A stretch of 64,000 nucleotides of DNA, taken from assembly GCA_003864495.1 (NCBI GenBank), contig ML133383.1:2129560-2193559 (forward strand), in the 5' to 3' direction. The translations under genes and the position numbers were made by a program. Below the pieces are notes generated by a model that searched no databases, was not told the DNA's origin, and was given only the letters and a program-made list of their open reading frames with translations. This DNA comes from Nemopilema nomurai (Eukaryota > Cnidaria > Scyphozoa > Rhizostomeae > Rhizostomatidae). Within the stretch, counting starts at the first letter, position 1. Every line of letters begins with the position of its first letter. Of the stretch, positions 30,301 through 44,200 are shown piece by piece.

Positions 30301-31400
30301 GAACTAAACAATTTCAATGTATTACTTTTCAGAAATTTCAGCTTGGCTTACTTATGTAAAAAGGTAAATATACCAAAATATGAATTTGAAACCTAGAAAG
30401 ATACATACCTTTTTATCAGGCAGATATCCGTCTACGTCATTCAGTTTTACAGCTTATCCTGTGTGGGAACATAAGTTTTTCCAAATAAACTTCTCAAAAC
30501 AAAGCAATCTCTCCCATGGGTTTTAACCACAGTAATGCGTGCTGCACCTTCTGTTAAGTCTTTTTCGATGCTTATGCTACCTTAATATAAACAAACACAA
30601 ATTCCCAATGGTCAATCTGGAGTTTGAATTTCTGATTTCAACTGAACTCCAACTTAAATATCGGTAAGATACGAATGAAGTTTCACTTAAAATTAACGCC
30701 ATCATGAAATGAATCGATAGGTAGAGCGTTACTTAATCTGAGCAAAGTTCAGACAAACCTAGATAGCAAACAAATCATAAAACACATTCGTTGATTGCAA
30801 GGAAAGTACCTTGCCCATACCGAATTGTATTCACCAATGCGCTCCCGCCATCTTGTTTCTTGGAATCGAGGCTATGCCTAGTCAGCAGAAAAAGAGGATT
30901 TCTGACAACTCCGAGATCAGTGGACAACTCCAATGAAATCAGGGTAGGGAACTTCTTGCTTGCTAGATAAGCTACCGAGAGAGCCTATACTTAAGAATTT
31001 CTCTTGATACAAAGTTTTGTATTAACTCTTAATTGCTTAATTGCTCATTGTTGCATGTTTGTTGTAGTTTCCTATTGTTGTTAAATGATGTTCGAGTGGT
31101 TTGAAAACTTTGTATAAATGGAATTTAGAAAACTAGAGAAGCTAAACTGAATTTCTTTCATGGCTGAAGCCTTTACTTTATCGCTTGCAAACCATGTGAT
31201 TGCGATAAAGCTGTTGAAAGTTCGTGAAAACCAGGATCAAGTTATGTAAGCTGAAACCTAAAAGTATTGTTTGCTGTGAAATAGAAGATAACTGAAACCT
31301 AAAAGTACTGTTTGCTGTGAAATTGAAAATACCTGAAACAAGAGCATAAAAACAGTAAAGAAACAAACAGCATGCATCTTGCTCAGACTATTCGATGGTA
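27400..31400. other. no gene recognised
   Basis: Very A-rich on the plus strand between 28.6 and 30.2 kb, with no consistent exon chain, repeat period or terminal inverted repeats that I could see. Confidence 0.4.
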
Positions 31401-31578
31401 TTTCATTTGTATCTGTATCAAAGTAAACATCGCTTTTCTTTTGAAATTTGGTCGGACAGGACTGCCATTAAAAGAGAGGCTTTCAATCGAAAATTAAAAT
31501 TTCATCTGGAATACAGCCTGCTAAATTATAACGTTTGCTGTTATATTAGAACAGGTTAAATAAATAGCTTGTCTTTAG

Positions 31579-34500
31579 CTATGGCAATGGTGGCATTGGC
31601 CCCTGGTTACCATTTGGCAAAGGTGGCATCGGCCCCTGGTTACCATTTGGCAAGGGTGGCATCGGCCCCTGGTTACCATTTGGCAAAGGTGGCATAGGTC
31701 GTTTTCCGCCGCTAGGAAGTGGGGGCATGGGGCCTTTGGGAGGCTGCGTCTTTACAGGTGCCTTGGTAGTCGTTGGAGCCTCTGTTTTCTTCGATACGCT
31801 TGTAATCATCTTGATCCACATGAGGTAATTCCGGACAATTGCATACACGCCATATTTCAGCTTCCTTCCACACCCTCTACCCCAGCTGGTGACCCCATTC
31901 AACACCCACTGCGACCTATCCTCTTTGCTTCGACATTGAAGAGGTCCCCCTGAATCCCCTTGGCAAGTGTCGATTCCTCCACGCGAGAATCCCGCGCACA
32001 TCATGTTTCGTGTGATCTTGCTACCATACACCATTTCGTGCGTGCACGTCGCCCGACTAATGATCGGCACTTCAGCCTCCATCAATACGTTGGACGTGCT
32101 TGCGTGCTCACCGGTCGCACCCCAACCAGTGATCTTACATCGAGTACCTACTGAGACCTGGTCCGTTAACTTAGGGAGGCAAATAGTGTTCACGTGGTCG
32201 TTTATGGTGGCCTTTGATGCCAGTCTCACCAGGGCAACATCGTTGTCATTGGTGATTTGATCGTAGCCTCCATGGATCATAATGGCGGAGATGTTGAATT
32301 CCTGCTCTGTTGCATCATCAGCATTCAGGTTGTGCTCCCCTGTAGAATATCAGAAACGTTTGTTTGTAAAAGTGGCAATTTGGTAAAAGTGAAATGCCTT
32401 TAATACTGATGACGGATACCAAAGTGACATAAAGTCTGCTTTTGGGGTTTCATAACCAAGATACTGCCTTGTGTTTGGGCTGTTATGAAAACTGTCGTAA
32501 ATTTGCACTGCGTGAAGGCTGCTAACGCACTTTGCTTGGAAAGAAGCAGATACGTATAAATCATTTTTATGAGCTTTTCCATCAAAAGGATTTCGGAAAC
32601 TGCAAAGAGAGCTATCTTTCGCGGGAAGTTTTGACATAATAAACTTTGTTTTTATTTCATTTCTTTGTCAATTACTGATCCTGAATGTATGTAGCTTAAT
32701 CTTGGATTACAGCTTTTTCTTAAATAACACCAAATATGCAAGGATAAAGGATACATCTAAGCCATATAGACCAGCTGTCTGTTGAATGCCAGAATGTTTT
32801 ACAAGGGCAGCTGTAGATGAAACATTTTCTTGACAACATGAGCTATACATGTTTTCTTATTTTCAAGAAAGTCAAAATGGGTGTTCCACCAAAATTCTTG
32901 AGCAGTAAACACCTTCTTTTGGATAAAATCTAAAATAAAGTTCCATAGTTATCATGAACCCTGTTGATATCCATTGTCGTTTGACAACAGTATGTTCTGT
33001 GATGCAAATATCATATTTAACTATCGATACGAAATATAGTGAGTGATGGCTTGACATGCCTAGTCTTATCTTGTAGTATGATGGGTCGTTTCCATTGACG
33101 AAACAATGCGCTGCGGTAATCACCCACTCTCGACCAATCAACGATCCCCCACAGAACTGCTGGTTCTTGCTGATGCCAACTCGCCAGACCAGTGCTGCTT
33201 GCCAAGGGAATGCCCCTTTCTTGGCGAGTATGCCGCCAACAATACGACTCGAGTATTTTGACGTTCCACATTTTCGCGGGCCTAGAGGCACAAAAAAGTA
33301 TATACCATGTATCAAGTAACAAAATGAAGCGACTGTGTTGACAAGATCTGGTTCTAACATTAAAACCTAAAAGCACCAATTAACGGCATGCCTTTCAAAA
33401 TAATAAATTTTGTGCTCATCTTTATTCCCCTGATTGACTGGAAACTATATTTTATTACCAACATTGTTCTTTGAGAGGGGAGGGTGGTTAACAGCTATTG
33501 GCGTTTCAAGTAAATGAAAATCGCAAAAATAGGAGAAAATACTGAGGAGTTCCAAGGACTTTCAGCAGGCATTGTACATTCTGTTTTTTGGCCCGTCTTG
33601 TATATCTTGCCATGCAATATACAACATTCTGCTTCTCTAAGTCTACGATTGAGAACGTCAACACCCCAACTCCACCTTCCAGTTTTTCATGCTTCTTCAA
33701 CTTTACAACTCGTGAATGAAGTCATCGTAGACTATTTATGACTATACATAATAAATCTCTTCTGGCTGTCACTACTTATGATGCAGATATAACATACCAT
33801 TTTTCTTGACTTCAAGTTTTTTAGACGCCCACTGGAGTTTGAAGCCTCGCCCACCGGTAGAATCGTCAGACCGGAATTTAACTAGAACTTTGTTTCCTGA
33901 TGGCTTCAGTGGTCGTTTTGGGATCTTGTTTCCGCAGAATTTTCCTGTCATAAAAACGAATGGATGATCAGCGGATCTCTACTTAATAAAAAAGGACTAT
34001 ATCAAAGATGATATTATTATAATGGCTTCTCTTTTATGCCTGCCTACAGCAAATTACAGCAAGTTGTCTTTTAAAGAGAAACAAAGTTGAGAAAACTTAT
34101 ACTTATTGAATATAAAGAAATTCCAAAAGGTAACGTGCAACAAATTTTGCAGTCAAGAGTGAGTAGTAAATAGCAGAATGTGAAGGAAAAAATGTTGCAT
34201 AAAAAAGAGTTTAGAGAAAAATAGTTACAGTAACCGTTTCTTAACAAATATACACTAGCAGGGAAAAATCACCCATAATACCTTATTGAATCGAAGCAAA
34301 AATTGAAACAAAATACAAAACACCCTATAAATAAATTGAACTTAAATAGCTGAGTGATTGGTTTAAGGATTGCTAAGTTATTGGGTCGTACAACTTATCT
34401 TTTTATAACCAAGTTACTTAGTTTAAGTTTGCACGCTTTGATTACAACATGTGTGAATTGCGGGCATTTACACATTGGCTATTTTCAAGTGTGAGTTTGC

Positions 34501-37068
34501 ATCACTATGAGACTCATTTATCTATTATGGCTCTTCTCCCATTGAGCAAGAGTAGCAGGTTTATTGGCACATGAAAGGAACTCACCAAGGCGGTGTGTTT
34601 TATCAGTAGGACCATCAAAGATTTCCATCGAGTCGTAGTCACAATTGGAACCGAACTCAATATCAAGGCTCAGCAGCGTCAGTTCCAAGGTAGAGCCAAA
34701 TGGAACACTGATGAGGTAGTCACATCTAGCCTTGTTCGGATATGTGCCAGGGTAATTAGAACTGGTGATGTTACCGGATGTCGCATTGAAAGTGCCACCG
34801 CATTCTGAAAAGGAGTGAAGGAACGTCGGTGTACAAATGACATGCAAAAATGAATCATATGGACACTGCAATAAGATTCGTTTGGCGGAGAAACTGAGCG
34901 GGAGGTGGCACGTGCTTAGTAAATCGTGCATCCGCCCATTGAAAACTGAAAATGCTTCATGTACATTAAAGGTCTGCTTGCAAGATACACATTGTTGCCG
35001 ATTGGCTGTTTCAGTCATACGCAGATAGCTCTACCAAATGATATTGACGGAAAATTACTGAACAGAAAATACTTAATGAACAATATTCTGTATGCTATAG
35101 AACACATATAATGCCATTTTCTCAAGAATAGGGCATCAATACCCGTAGTTGATTGCACAGTTAGTAGTCAAGAGGCAAGTTGAAGAAGCAAACGATAATC
35201 CTGCCGGTTAAAGTAATAAATCGTTTTACACGAAGCAAGACAGAAACTTTGAGCAACCTTGCTTCTCGGAGACCGCCTCCCATTTGATTTTAAATCCCTT
35301 TTCTTCTCCGCTGTCATCCGACTTGAACGAGAGCAGGACTGAGTTCGAAGCTGTTTGAAATGGCCTTGGCTTCTTCGTTCCGCAAAGCTTAGCTTTAGTC
35401 TTGTACTTTTTCTAAAATAAATGTTGAAATAAAATTTCAGTTTTGATGCAATGCTCTCACTCATGCATTAAAGCTTGATTTGTGTGTCAATACATATAAC
35501 AAGAGAACAACACTAGTAGGGCATTTTCCTTATCCAAATAGATATGTTTGTATCGTTACCTCTTGAAAGCAATTTGCCTGACCCTATCTGACCTGACCTG
35601 ACCTTACCTGACCTTATCTGACCTGACCTTTACCTACCTGACCTTACTTGACCTTTGCCATTGCGTCAGACACTTCCTAGTGAATCCCCTATCAGACTAT
35701 CGTCTATGCAGTCTACTCATCTAACTGTTGTGACTAACGTAACGTTTCTAACTTTCTGACTAAAGATAAGGAATTACAGGTAAGGTAAAGGTGTATCCCC
35801 CAAGAATAACACCACAATGGGGGATAAAACGTCACCTTTGCTTTCGGCTTATTCTCGTAATAAAATTTTATCTCTAACTTACTCCCTGCTTTTCCTTGAT
35901 CTCAAGCTTATCGTAGGAACATTTGTCGTCCTCTTCGACAGCAAAGTCTTCGAAAGTCAGCAGGATTTTCTGCCCTTCCTCCACATTGATACGCCACGTG
36001 CAGCTCAGATCGGAACCATAGTTTTCCGGGTACCCAGGGCTTGTGAGCTCCCCCTCAGCGTCAGTGAAAGATCCTCCGCAAGCTGCAAGAAGTTAAACAC
36101 TTCTTTTTGGATATGAGATTATCGTTTCTTATCAACTCAGCCAATAAAAAGTTGGACTAAAGAATAACATTCCCCTATTTGACAGGATATATTCTGTTTA
36201 AAAGAGCTTCACTTACCAGAAGCTCATACTCATGTAATAGCTGCTGAAATTACAATTATCAATTATTTTTCACCAATGTATATTCTCCTTACTTTTGCCG
36301 TGACAAACCCCCTTATTGGCATTCAATTTTTTACGATGTATTGACTGCGACAATGCCTTTAAGTTCATTGATTGGTCGGAGCAGTTGAATCAAAGCTCCT
36401 TCTTCGATAGTGGTGGACTGATGTCGCTTTTTTGACAAAGAAATAAAGTTTTCGAAAAGTAGGAGACAAGCATAAAGGGTATACAACCGACCTGGTTTCT
36501 TTGACTTTTTCTTCTTTTTGCCCTAAAATTGAATTATATATACAAAAAAATAAAACTAGAAGCATACGGTGGTCTTTTCGTCATAAAGTGCTCAATATGC
36601 TTGTATTAATGGTGATATATACAGAGGCGACATCACAAAACAGCTAGTTGGTTGCAGAATGGCTCCTTATCAAGAAATCGTCTAGATAAGAAAAAAATTG
36701 GTGCAATTTCTGAAATATTCAAAAAGTAACTTCAAACGCTGGATTCGAGAATATCTTTGAATGTGGTTTCTTCAATATAATTAGATCGAATAAAACCCTG
36801 GAAGAATTCGTCTGCATGCAACGCTCTAACTTCAAACCTTCACGAAGGTACATAATAATACGGTATATAGTATTCCTGGACCACTTAAATCGTGAAGAGT
36901 TGATAGCTTGAATTTTAACAAGAAACATTCTGCTCAATTGGGACGAATATAACATCGTTAGTTGTAGTTACTTTCGTATAAATGAACTGGATTGTTGTTT
37001 CCTACCTCAGCTGAGCCGGCAAGAACTAGGCAGGCAGTCAAAGCCACAAGCAGTTGAATTCGCCACAT
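31579..37068 (-). CDS. secreted CUB-CUB-trypsin serine protease with proline-rich tail (complete, 8 exons)
   Basis: Exons: 37006-37068, 36492-36522, 35883-36082, 35258-35387, 34586-34804, 33798-33944, 33060-33281, 31579-32339. They total 1773 nt, exactly 590 codons plus stop. Residues 1-21 are a signal peptide ([20 protein letters not shown]). Residues 22-31 are a Lys-rich linker ([10 protein letters not shown]). CUB1 spans ~33-140 ([13 protein letters not shown]) and CUB2 ~143-255 ([15 protein letters not shown]). The activation site is Arg276 before IVGG. Then comes an S1 domain with triad His322 (TAAHC), Asp371 (DNDVAL) and Ser467 (GDSGGP). Asp461 in the pocket predicts cleavage after Arg/Lys. 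The C-terminus carries a Thr/Pro/Lys stretch and about four [15 protein letters not shown] repeats. The intron after 33060 starts with GC rather than GT. CUB1 is a little short between EIKEKQG and LCG, so a microexon could be missing. Family: extracellular CUB/trypsin proteases; substrate unknown. Confidence 0.93.
31582..31720 (-). repeat. 33-bp coding repeat in protease tail
   Basis: About four tandem 33-bp units encoding [15 protein letters not shown] 11-mers, ending at the stop codon. Expansion or contraction would keep frame. Confidence 0.85.
35578..35655. repeat. TGACCT-rich short repeat in a protease intron
   Basis: About ten ACCTGACC/ACCTTACC-type words in a row. TGACCT is the reverse of the nuclear-receptor half-site AGGTCA, so this could bind such factors or be a plain microsatellite. 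Confidence 0.6.
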
Positions 37069-37069
37069 C

Positions 37070-38120
37070 CTTCTTCACGTATACAACCCACTGTACTTAA
37101 TCTGTTCTTAGGCAACTAGGTAATTACCCTCACAATCACGAGAGGAAAAGGTAAAACAGAAAAAGGCATTGAAAATAAACATCAGTTACGATATCGAGTT
37201 GACAAACATTCGACTTTGAATTGCGCTTGCCTCAGTTTCTACAGCTGCTGTGGGTATTTGCTCATATGATATTTAACACCGCATCACCATGGCTATGGAT
37301 CACCACGAAAATCTCTTACGTTAATAAAATTGGGCGCAAACAGTTTGCTTTTTCAGGCAGCTAAGTCATTAGTCCAAGGTTTGTCGGCCATTCAGTTACA
37401 CGGCATTTCTGCTAGGCCCAAGGTTTCCCTGGCAATGTCACATGATCGAATACAGAATGTTTTCACAATACTATATCTAGCGTAGGCCAGTGACATTCGT
37501 TCCCCTTATCACCTAACATTTTCTCCCAAAACACACATATAGTGACTTACGAATATTAATTATGCTAGTGTATCCCATAACACCAATCGCTTCACGAAAA
37601 GATTCAAATTTAATAGCAAGCAAGGTACGAAAAGTTTGTTGAAGAAAAAAGTTCCTATTTCGAAGTTTTAATGTCGAGGAAAATGTTAGATGCAAAAATC
37701 AAAGCAAATCGTACAGCTTTAAAGAGATTTCAGTGAAACTTTCAGATCCATAGCGAATGTCCCGAAACAGAAAATGAGTATGCCAGGGAAACTTATGTGT
37801 TTTGCGACGAAAAACACTCTAACGTTTTAAGGTGACTATAAAAAGCAGCACCGTTAAAAATATCGGCATATGAATTCATGATTATGCTGTTTTACCGCAG
37901 TGAAAGGGTACCGTGGTGGTCGAAGCAAGGAATGAAGTTGTGAAGGTGCGAAGGTCGTGGAGTAAGGGGGGAGTGGGGAGAAGCGCAAGTCGTCTGCTGC
38001 GTCTTGCGCATGCGTGTTGCCCAATTCATAACACCAGCAACAGCAGGGATTATTACGATAATCAATGGAATGGCCTGAATCGAGATGGAATGAAGTAAGG
38101 TACTATATAAAATCAACAAG
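37070..38120. other. intergenic region between protease start and BICC1 3' end
   Basis: Should contain the protease promoter (minus strand). No clear TATA box was identified close to the start codon. No additional gene was recognised. Confidence 0.4.
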
Positions 38121-38122
38121 GC

Positions 38123-38128
38123 TTTATT
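38123..38128 (-). terminator. candidate distal poly(A) signal of BICC1
   Basis: AATAAA on the minus strand, about 3.1 kb beyond the BICC1 stop codon at 41255. I saw no exact hexamer nearer, and the intervening DNA holds no recognised gene, so a long 3' UTR is plausible. Inference only. Confidence 0.3.
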
Positions 38129-41100
38129 ACTTCAGTCTTCATCCAGCGGAAACAGCAAAGAAGCAAGCAGATTTCTGGTGCTCCTACACCTCCTAGGTAT
38201 ACCGGCATACCATGTCGCTTATTCTCAAACCGAGACTTGAGTGCAAGAAAGAGGCAATGCTTGCAAATGCGAACGTGCTTTAGATATCATCACAGCCACA
38301 GGGCGACTACTTCTTGAAAAATGTACATTCTAACGGCAAATAATATACAACAGTGGAATTAAAATACATAGGCATACACAAACCCAAAATATAACCTCCT
38401 AAAAATGGCTAACGAAAAATGGTTTCACCCTCACTGTTAAATTACAAACTTAAAGCTAACGAGCGTGATTTCAGTTCCGTCGACAAAAGATAGGTGGACG
38501 TTTTTCTACGCAGCCTAAGGGGGGTATAAACAGACCCTTTTAACCTAGATAACACATAAAAACAATTCGACTCGCACATAAAAGAGCCACGGGTATTTCA
38601 AGTGCCAGAGAACTAAAAGTCCTTTTCCTCTCAGACTCTGGGATTGCTTTTTATAGAACATAACTGTAACAGAAAATGCTATATTGCCTACGTTATGTAC
38701 ACTGCTTGGTTCTATCTTCTGTCAAACAGAAAAACAAAGGCGCTCGGTGAGATGGAATGCTGATTCTACAACTCTACCAAAAATGAACAAGAACTTCTGA
38801 TGCCTTGAAAAAGGCTTACTGCTTGCCCGTTTACCTCTAAAACCAAAGGTGCATTTGATTACTCGAGTCCCTGAGCTGGTAATAAGAAATTTGCTTGCTG
38901 TTGCAAATAACACATGCAAATGATACTGCATTCGAGAAAAATGTTGGGGGCAAAAGCATATAACTTCATCAAATGAATGTTTACGTAGGGAAATGAGCGT
39001 TAAAAGAGGTGAGATGGGCAGGGAAACAGCAGTATCACCCAAATCAAGGTCGCGATTCTTAGGCCTAACAACAAAAATTATGGTGTTACAAAAAGCTTCA
39101 CATTCTCGTATCAAATGGAAAAATTCAAGTCACGTGGCAAATACATCCCCTTCTACGACGAATTTACGAGTATAAAAGCCCGAAATCTTTAAAAACAAAT
39201 TGAGTCTACAATAAAACCCGCAGTACAGCTAGTCTTCAAGTTAAAAGGAAAAAAATTCATCCAGGCATTGTTGCTAAACTCATTATAAGGGTAAACACCC
39301 GAAAACGTCTGTTACCATAGATTACAGTCCTATGAATCGAGAGGTGTTAATTTGAAGGAACTTAAGTTACAAATCGATTTGGGACAGGACGTCAGCTGAA
39401 GAAATGCTTGTCGCCATTGAACAAATTTTCTAAAATTTTGGGTGCAAGATTTCACTGAGAGGGGAGGTGTTTCGGCTTAAACATACAGAAATTTTTTTTA
39501 AATTCGCTTCTTTTTATCGGTTATCAATCCTATAATTACACATGGCTTCTAGCATGGAGAGATTTTGTGGTCAGATAGTATTTGTGTATTTCTACACAAA
39601 TAGCTGTGTATGACTGTCTTTTGTCATAGTACGAGTTCTAACTTGTTGCAAAAGCTCTTCAAAAATCTTTCGTCCCGAACAAGAAGAAAACCCCCAATGT
39701 CTTAGCTACTTATTGCGCTGATGATTGGTGATTGCAATCATCTACTTCAGTGATTCAACGTTATATATGAGTTATCACTAGCGTGATTGTAACAAGTTAA
39801 AATTATTGCATCAATGCTTACTTCAAAACCTTGCACCAAAACAATGCGATATCGAAATTAATTAAAAACTGAACAAAATTATTCATCAAATTTTAAACGT
39901 GCGAACACGAGTGAAATTCACACTTTTTCTTACAATAACTCCTTATTAAAAATTCATACCAAATGCACAGCTATGAAGAAAAATGAAAATCTAATTCCCT
40001 AAAACTTTGACAGTTGGCGATTAAAATAATCCATACTAGGCGAATCTGTTTCTAAGGACAGGCTTTTTCAATTATGAATTTCGCACAGAGTTGATCTAGT
40101 GACATATCACTCTTAAAAGCTTAAGGTCATTACCTTCATCCAAAGTTAGTACCCATTTGAGTACCCACTACACTGAGGTCGAAAAGCTTGCCGCTTTCTA
40201 CGCACCAACCGTCTAGGTGAGTTTACAACAAACCTTTAAAAATTCTTCCCTACAACAACTCAAACAGTAGAGAATGACCTGGGGGTATGGCGAGACGATC
40301 ATTCGTCTAAAACAGCAATGACTATGCACATCTCTCAGCAAGACAATCTAACCATAAATCAAAATTATGAACAACTTCGCCAACAGTTTGATTCATTACA
40401 AGGCATAAAATAACAACAACATAATAATAATATTAATACAATTTTTACCATTAATCTCAATAACAATCAACATGGTCCGAAATTTCTGTGTGGGGAACCA
40501 CATCGGTATATGGTTAGCTTTAAAATCATGTCTTCTAGCCGGTGTCTCTACGTAACACAATTACCTAGAAACTGTACTGTCTGTATCCTCGTTGTGCCAC
40601 GTTAGTCAATACATTCATGTCTACACACCAATCCAAATTGTCTACACAATTCTATAGTTATCAGTCCATCGGTCCATCAATCTAGAATTAGATGTCTCTT
40701 GTAGAGATTTTCCATTGGTCAGGGGCAGGACTCGCTGTGACTTTTTGAAAGACGCTTCATTGCTGTCCATTTCCAGCGCAACATCTTATTATGTCACTAG
40801 TTCCCAGTCTTCTTAGCAAAATGCAGTGTTAGCAGTGTTTGAAACACTAGTCTTTGTTATGTTTCTCGAATAACTAGGTAACGACTAGGTTAGGTTAAGA
40901 AAAGGAACGCGGTGTCAGGGGTCAGGCAAAAAATCTGCCGTTTTGGATGGCCTGCGCATTAAATCCGGTCCGGATGAAGGAGCGTTCACTGACCGCACGC
41001 ATGAAAAGCTAACCAGTGCCCATGACGTAAACCCGGATTCGTCTGTTTTACCAGAGTACACTGCGGGGGAAATGCCAAAGGTTGTTTCCCGGCAGGCAAA

Positions 41101-41254
41101 GTGACTGTCCTCCAGTTTTCAACTAGGAGGGTTGCATGTTACGGTTAACCACAAACCAAAGATCCGTGCATTTGTTACTGAGCCCAAACTGAAACCGCAA
41201 AGTGGAATTAACCGTTATGTGTCCACTAGACGACTGATAATGTTAAAAACGACC
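38129..41254 (-). other. candidate long 3' UTR of BICC1
   Basis: About 3.1 kb with no recognised coding exon on either strand, lying directly downstream of the BICC1 stop. A long 3' UTR would fit a translationally controlled mRNA, but its extent rests only on the AATAAA at 38123. Confidence 0.3.
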
Positions 41255-44200
41255 TCACCATCGAAGACTGCTACTGGCCAGGTCCAGTGGTATGCACCTT
41301 TGCCCCACAGGCTGGGGGAGGGGTGCCTTTGTGACTGTCGATGGGCTTGACAAATCACGCTGACTGTGGATCTTCTTCAGATCTGTGTGCATGGGAAAAG
41401 GCTTTGTAAATAAATGGTCTTTATAAATGGAAAGAGGCTCTAGCAAGGGGTGTTTCTACAGCAGTGTTCAAGAAGTGGTGGCAGCTTTGTACCGGGAAGC
41501 GTATAACTGAGTGGATGACATGATATCGGATAAGGGGGCCCCAAAGGCAGTGTGCAACTGAGAGAATATTCAAACTAATGAGGACAGCGCATGTGGCTCA
41601 ATAGCAGGAATTTTGAATAAGAACATACAGATCATGCCAGGTTATGTCTATATGTTTATCTATGCGATACCAGATAAATCAACCAGCAAGTGACAAACCC
41701 AATCATATTTAGTTGGGGTAACCATGTGGGAAAATAAATTACATATTCTTATGTATTTCATACGAAACCATTGCATACGCCCTTCTATATTGGCAACCCA
41801 ACCACCACAAGGGAAGCATGTAAATAGAACAAGCCCCACCAGCATCCGTCGATAAAATGCAAAGTAATATTCGAGAGGCCGGAACTTACTATGATTCCCA
41901 TCCTGTAATAACTGTTATACGGTCTGAAACAATCTAGCCTCTTTGCTTAGAACTAGGGTGAGTTGTACTTTCCACATTGTGAAAAATACAACTGCCCGAA
42001 AAGGAAGTTCTGAAGTGCTGCATTGAGATAAATGCTCCTGTCAAATACGCTTTTGTTTGTTATGAATCTGCGTCCTAAGAAAAGCAGTGGATACATTGGC
42101 ACACGACTGCGGCCCATTCAAAGCACTAATATTTATGACGGAAGGATTCATGGTCGTAACCAACCTTGTATAGCCAGAATCATTCGCCTCCTGGCCCCAA
42201 AAGTAGAGACACCAATGTCTTTAAGATCTTGGTCTGTTAGAGTCATAAATGTATTCAGATCGACCTGAAATAGTAAATGGTGATTGATTTGATTCGTGCC
42301 TTGCTGTGAAGATTGTCTTGCTGTTGAGATTACCTGTCTCTACGACCGACGAGATTCTTCGAACCTTAATCAAGAAACCTTTTCTATGTGGCAAGAAAAA
42401 GACTTTTTTATTTCAATTACAAAAATGCAAACTTGATTTCAGCATCATAGTATTTAGTCCAATATATTATTTTAGTTTGCCATACCTTCAGAAATGGCAA
42501 CGGGGTAATAAAATGCAGTAAGAGAATTCCTACCTCTTGATCCACAAAGACTTCTGAATACTTTCCAAGGCCTATTCGACTGAACAAATCACACAGATCT
42601 GAAACAAAAATTTTAAACTTAAACTTGATCCCAAAAATGAAGCGTCTAAAAATTATTATCTCAGGGATTAGATATAAAAGAATCACTTTATACCATAAAA
42701 TAATAATTGTAACTCCTGATAAGAAAAGGGGTACGTTGGAGCTTAGACTTAGAGGTGTGGTTAGACTAGGCCACTGGGTATGGTTGCTTATCATCCATAG
42801 AATATTAAAAGTTTGCTCCATTTCAAGGGCCATCTGTAATGAGGCCTGAAGCTCTATAAGGGAGCACTCGTGTTTGGCATAGATTGTCCAGGTTGAAGCG
42901 ATTTATTTTGCAGATAGCACAGTCGAGCCGCTAGCACATAAACTAAAAAATGAAGCATCTGTAATGATTGATACAGAAAAAGGGGAAGAAACTGCTACAT
43001 TGTAAAATTAGATCATTTCATTTTCGGGTATTTTCGATGATGGGACAAAGACTGATGGTGCACGAATTCAGGCATAAAATAGCAGCTCAGCATACCTGTC
43101 ACAGCGGCCAGTGTACCAAGAGACGATTCATTCGTAAGGACGTAGTTGAAGTCAACTGAAAAAGAGAGAAAGATCGGTAGGCGTTTCAGCATGGCATTGA
43201 ATGTTCGAAATTTCACCTTACGTGGCACAGAAGGGCAGAGCTACAGTTTCCACACAGTTAAAGCACTGTTTCGTCCCACACTTTCCAGGGAATGCTGAAA
43301 ATGACGCCAGGAAATTACAAAAGCTGATGAAACAAATAGCCAGTTGCGTGGTAATAGCGAGATGTAAAGAAAGCTTGATAGAATATTCACTATCTGGGAG
43401 AGTTGCAAAAACATATTGGTCTAGCAAAATAGACATAAGCAATAAATTCAACTGTTTTTACAACCCTTCCAGGAAATTTGAAAGAAATAGTCGTAAATTT
43501 CTAGCTTAAAATATACATTATATTGTACACAACATTTTAAAAAACAGTCCTGCTTTGTTAGGTAGACTGTGAGGAGTTAAGAACATAGATGAAGGCATTG
43601 TACTTACTGTTGTTATTCAAAAGCAAAGCTGCATTTTCCATCCCGGGCTTCTGAAAGAAAATCAATGATAGCTATTAAACATTGTGAATAAAATGAAGTG
43701 CCATTATAAATTTTTTCTATTTTGTATTAAATTTCTATTTCAACACGATATTCCATCAGAAATACAAGTTTTGATAAGTTAAAAAAACTAATAGTGGAAG
43801 ACAAATTAAAAAATTATTTACTAATATAAGTGAATTAAATTTGATGTATGATTTTCCAGGGAGTCGTGTTTTGATTCGGGTTTTCGAAGCTCTTTAAATG
43901 AGCTTTTAATTTTATTTTTGAATTAATAGATCGAGAGGATCTTCCTTGGGTCAATAAGTAGATGTAGTGCCAGGCTAAAATACCTTCTGCTTGCTCTGGG
44001 ATCTGCCTCTATGATCCAGAATTTGTAATATTGGAATAAACAATTGTTTTCAGAGCCGTAGAAAGAGGCCCTGTGGAGCTGTCACCCCTTTTCTTCTTAA
44101 TTTCAATGGCTGAAGAAAGAGGGCTTTGGGGACTTGGGGGAAAAACTTTCTCTTTCCTAAAAAGGCTATCAAATCTTGACATTTTCGAGACTTGTAGAGG

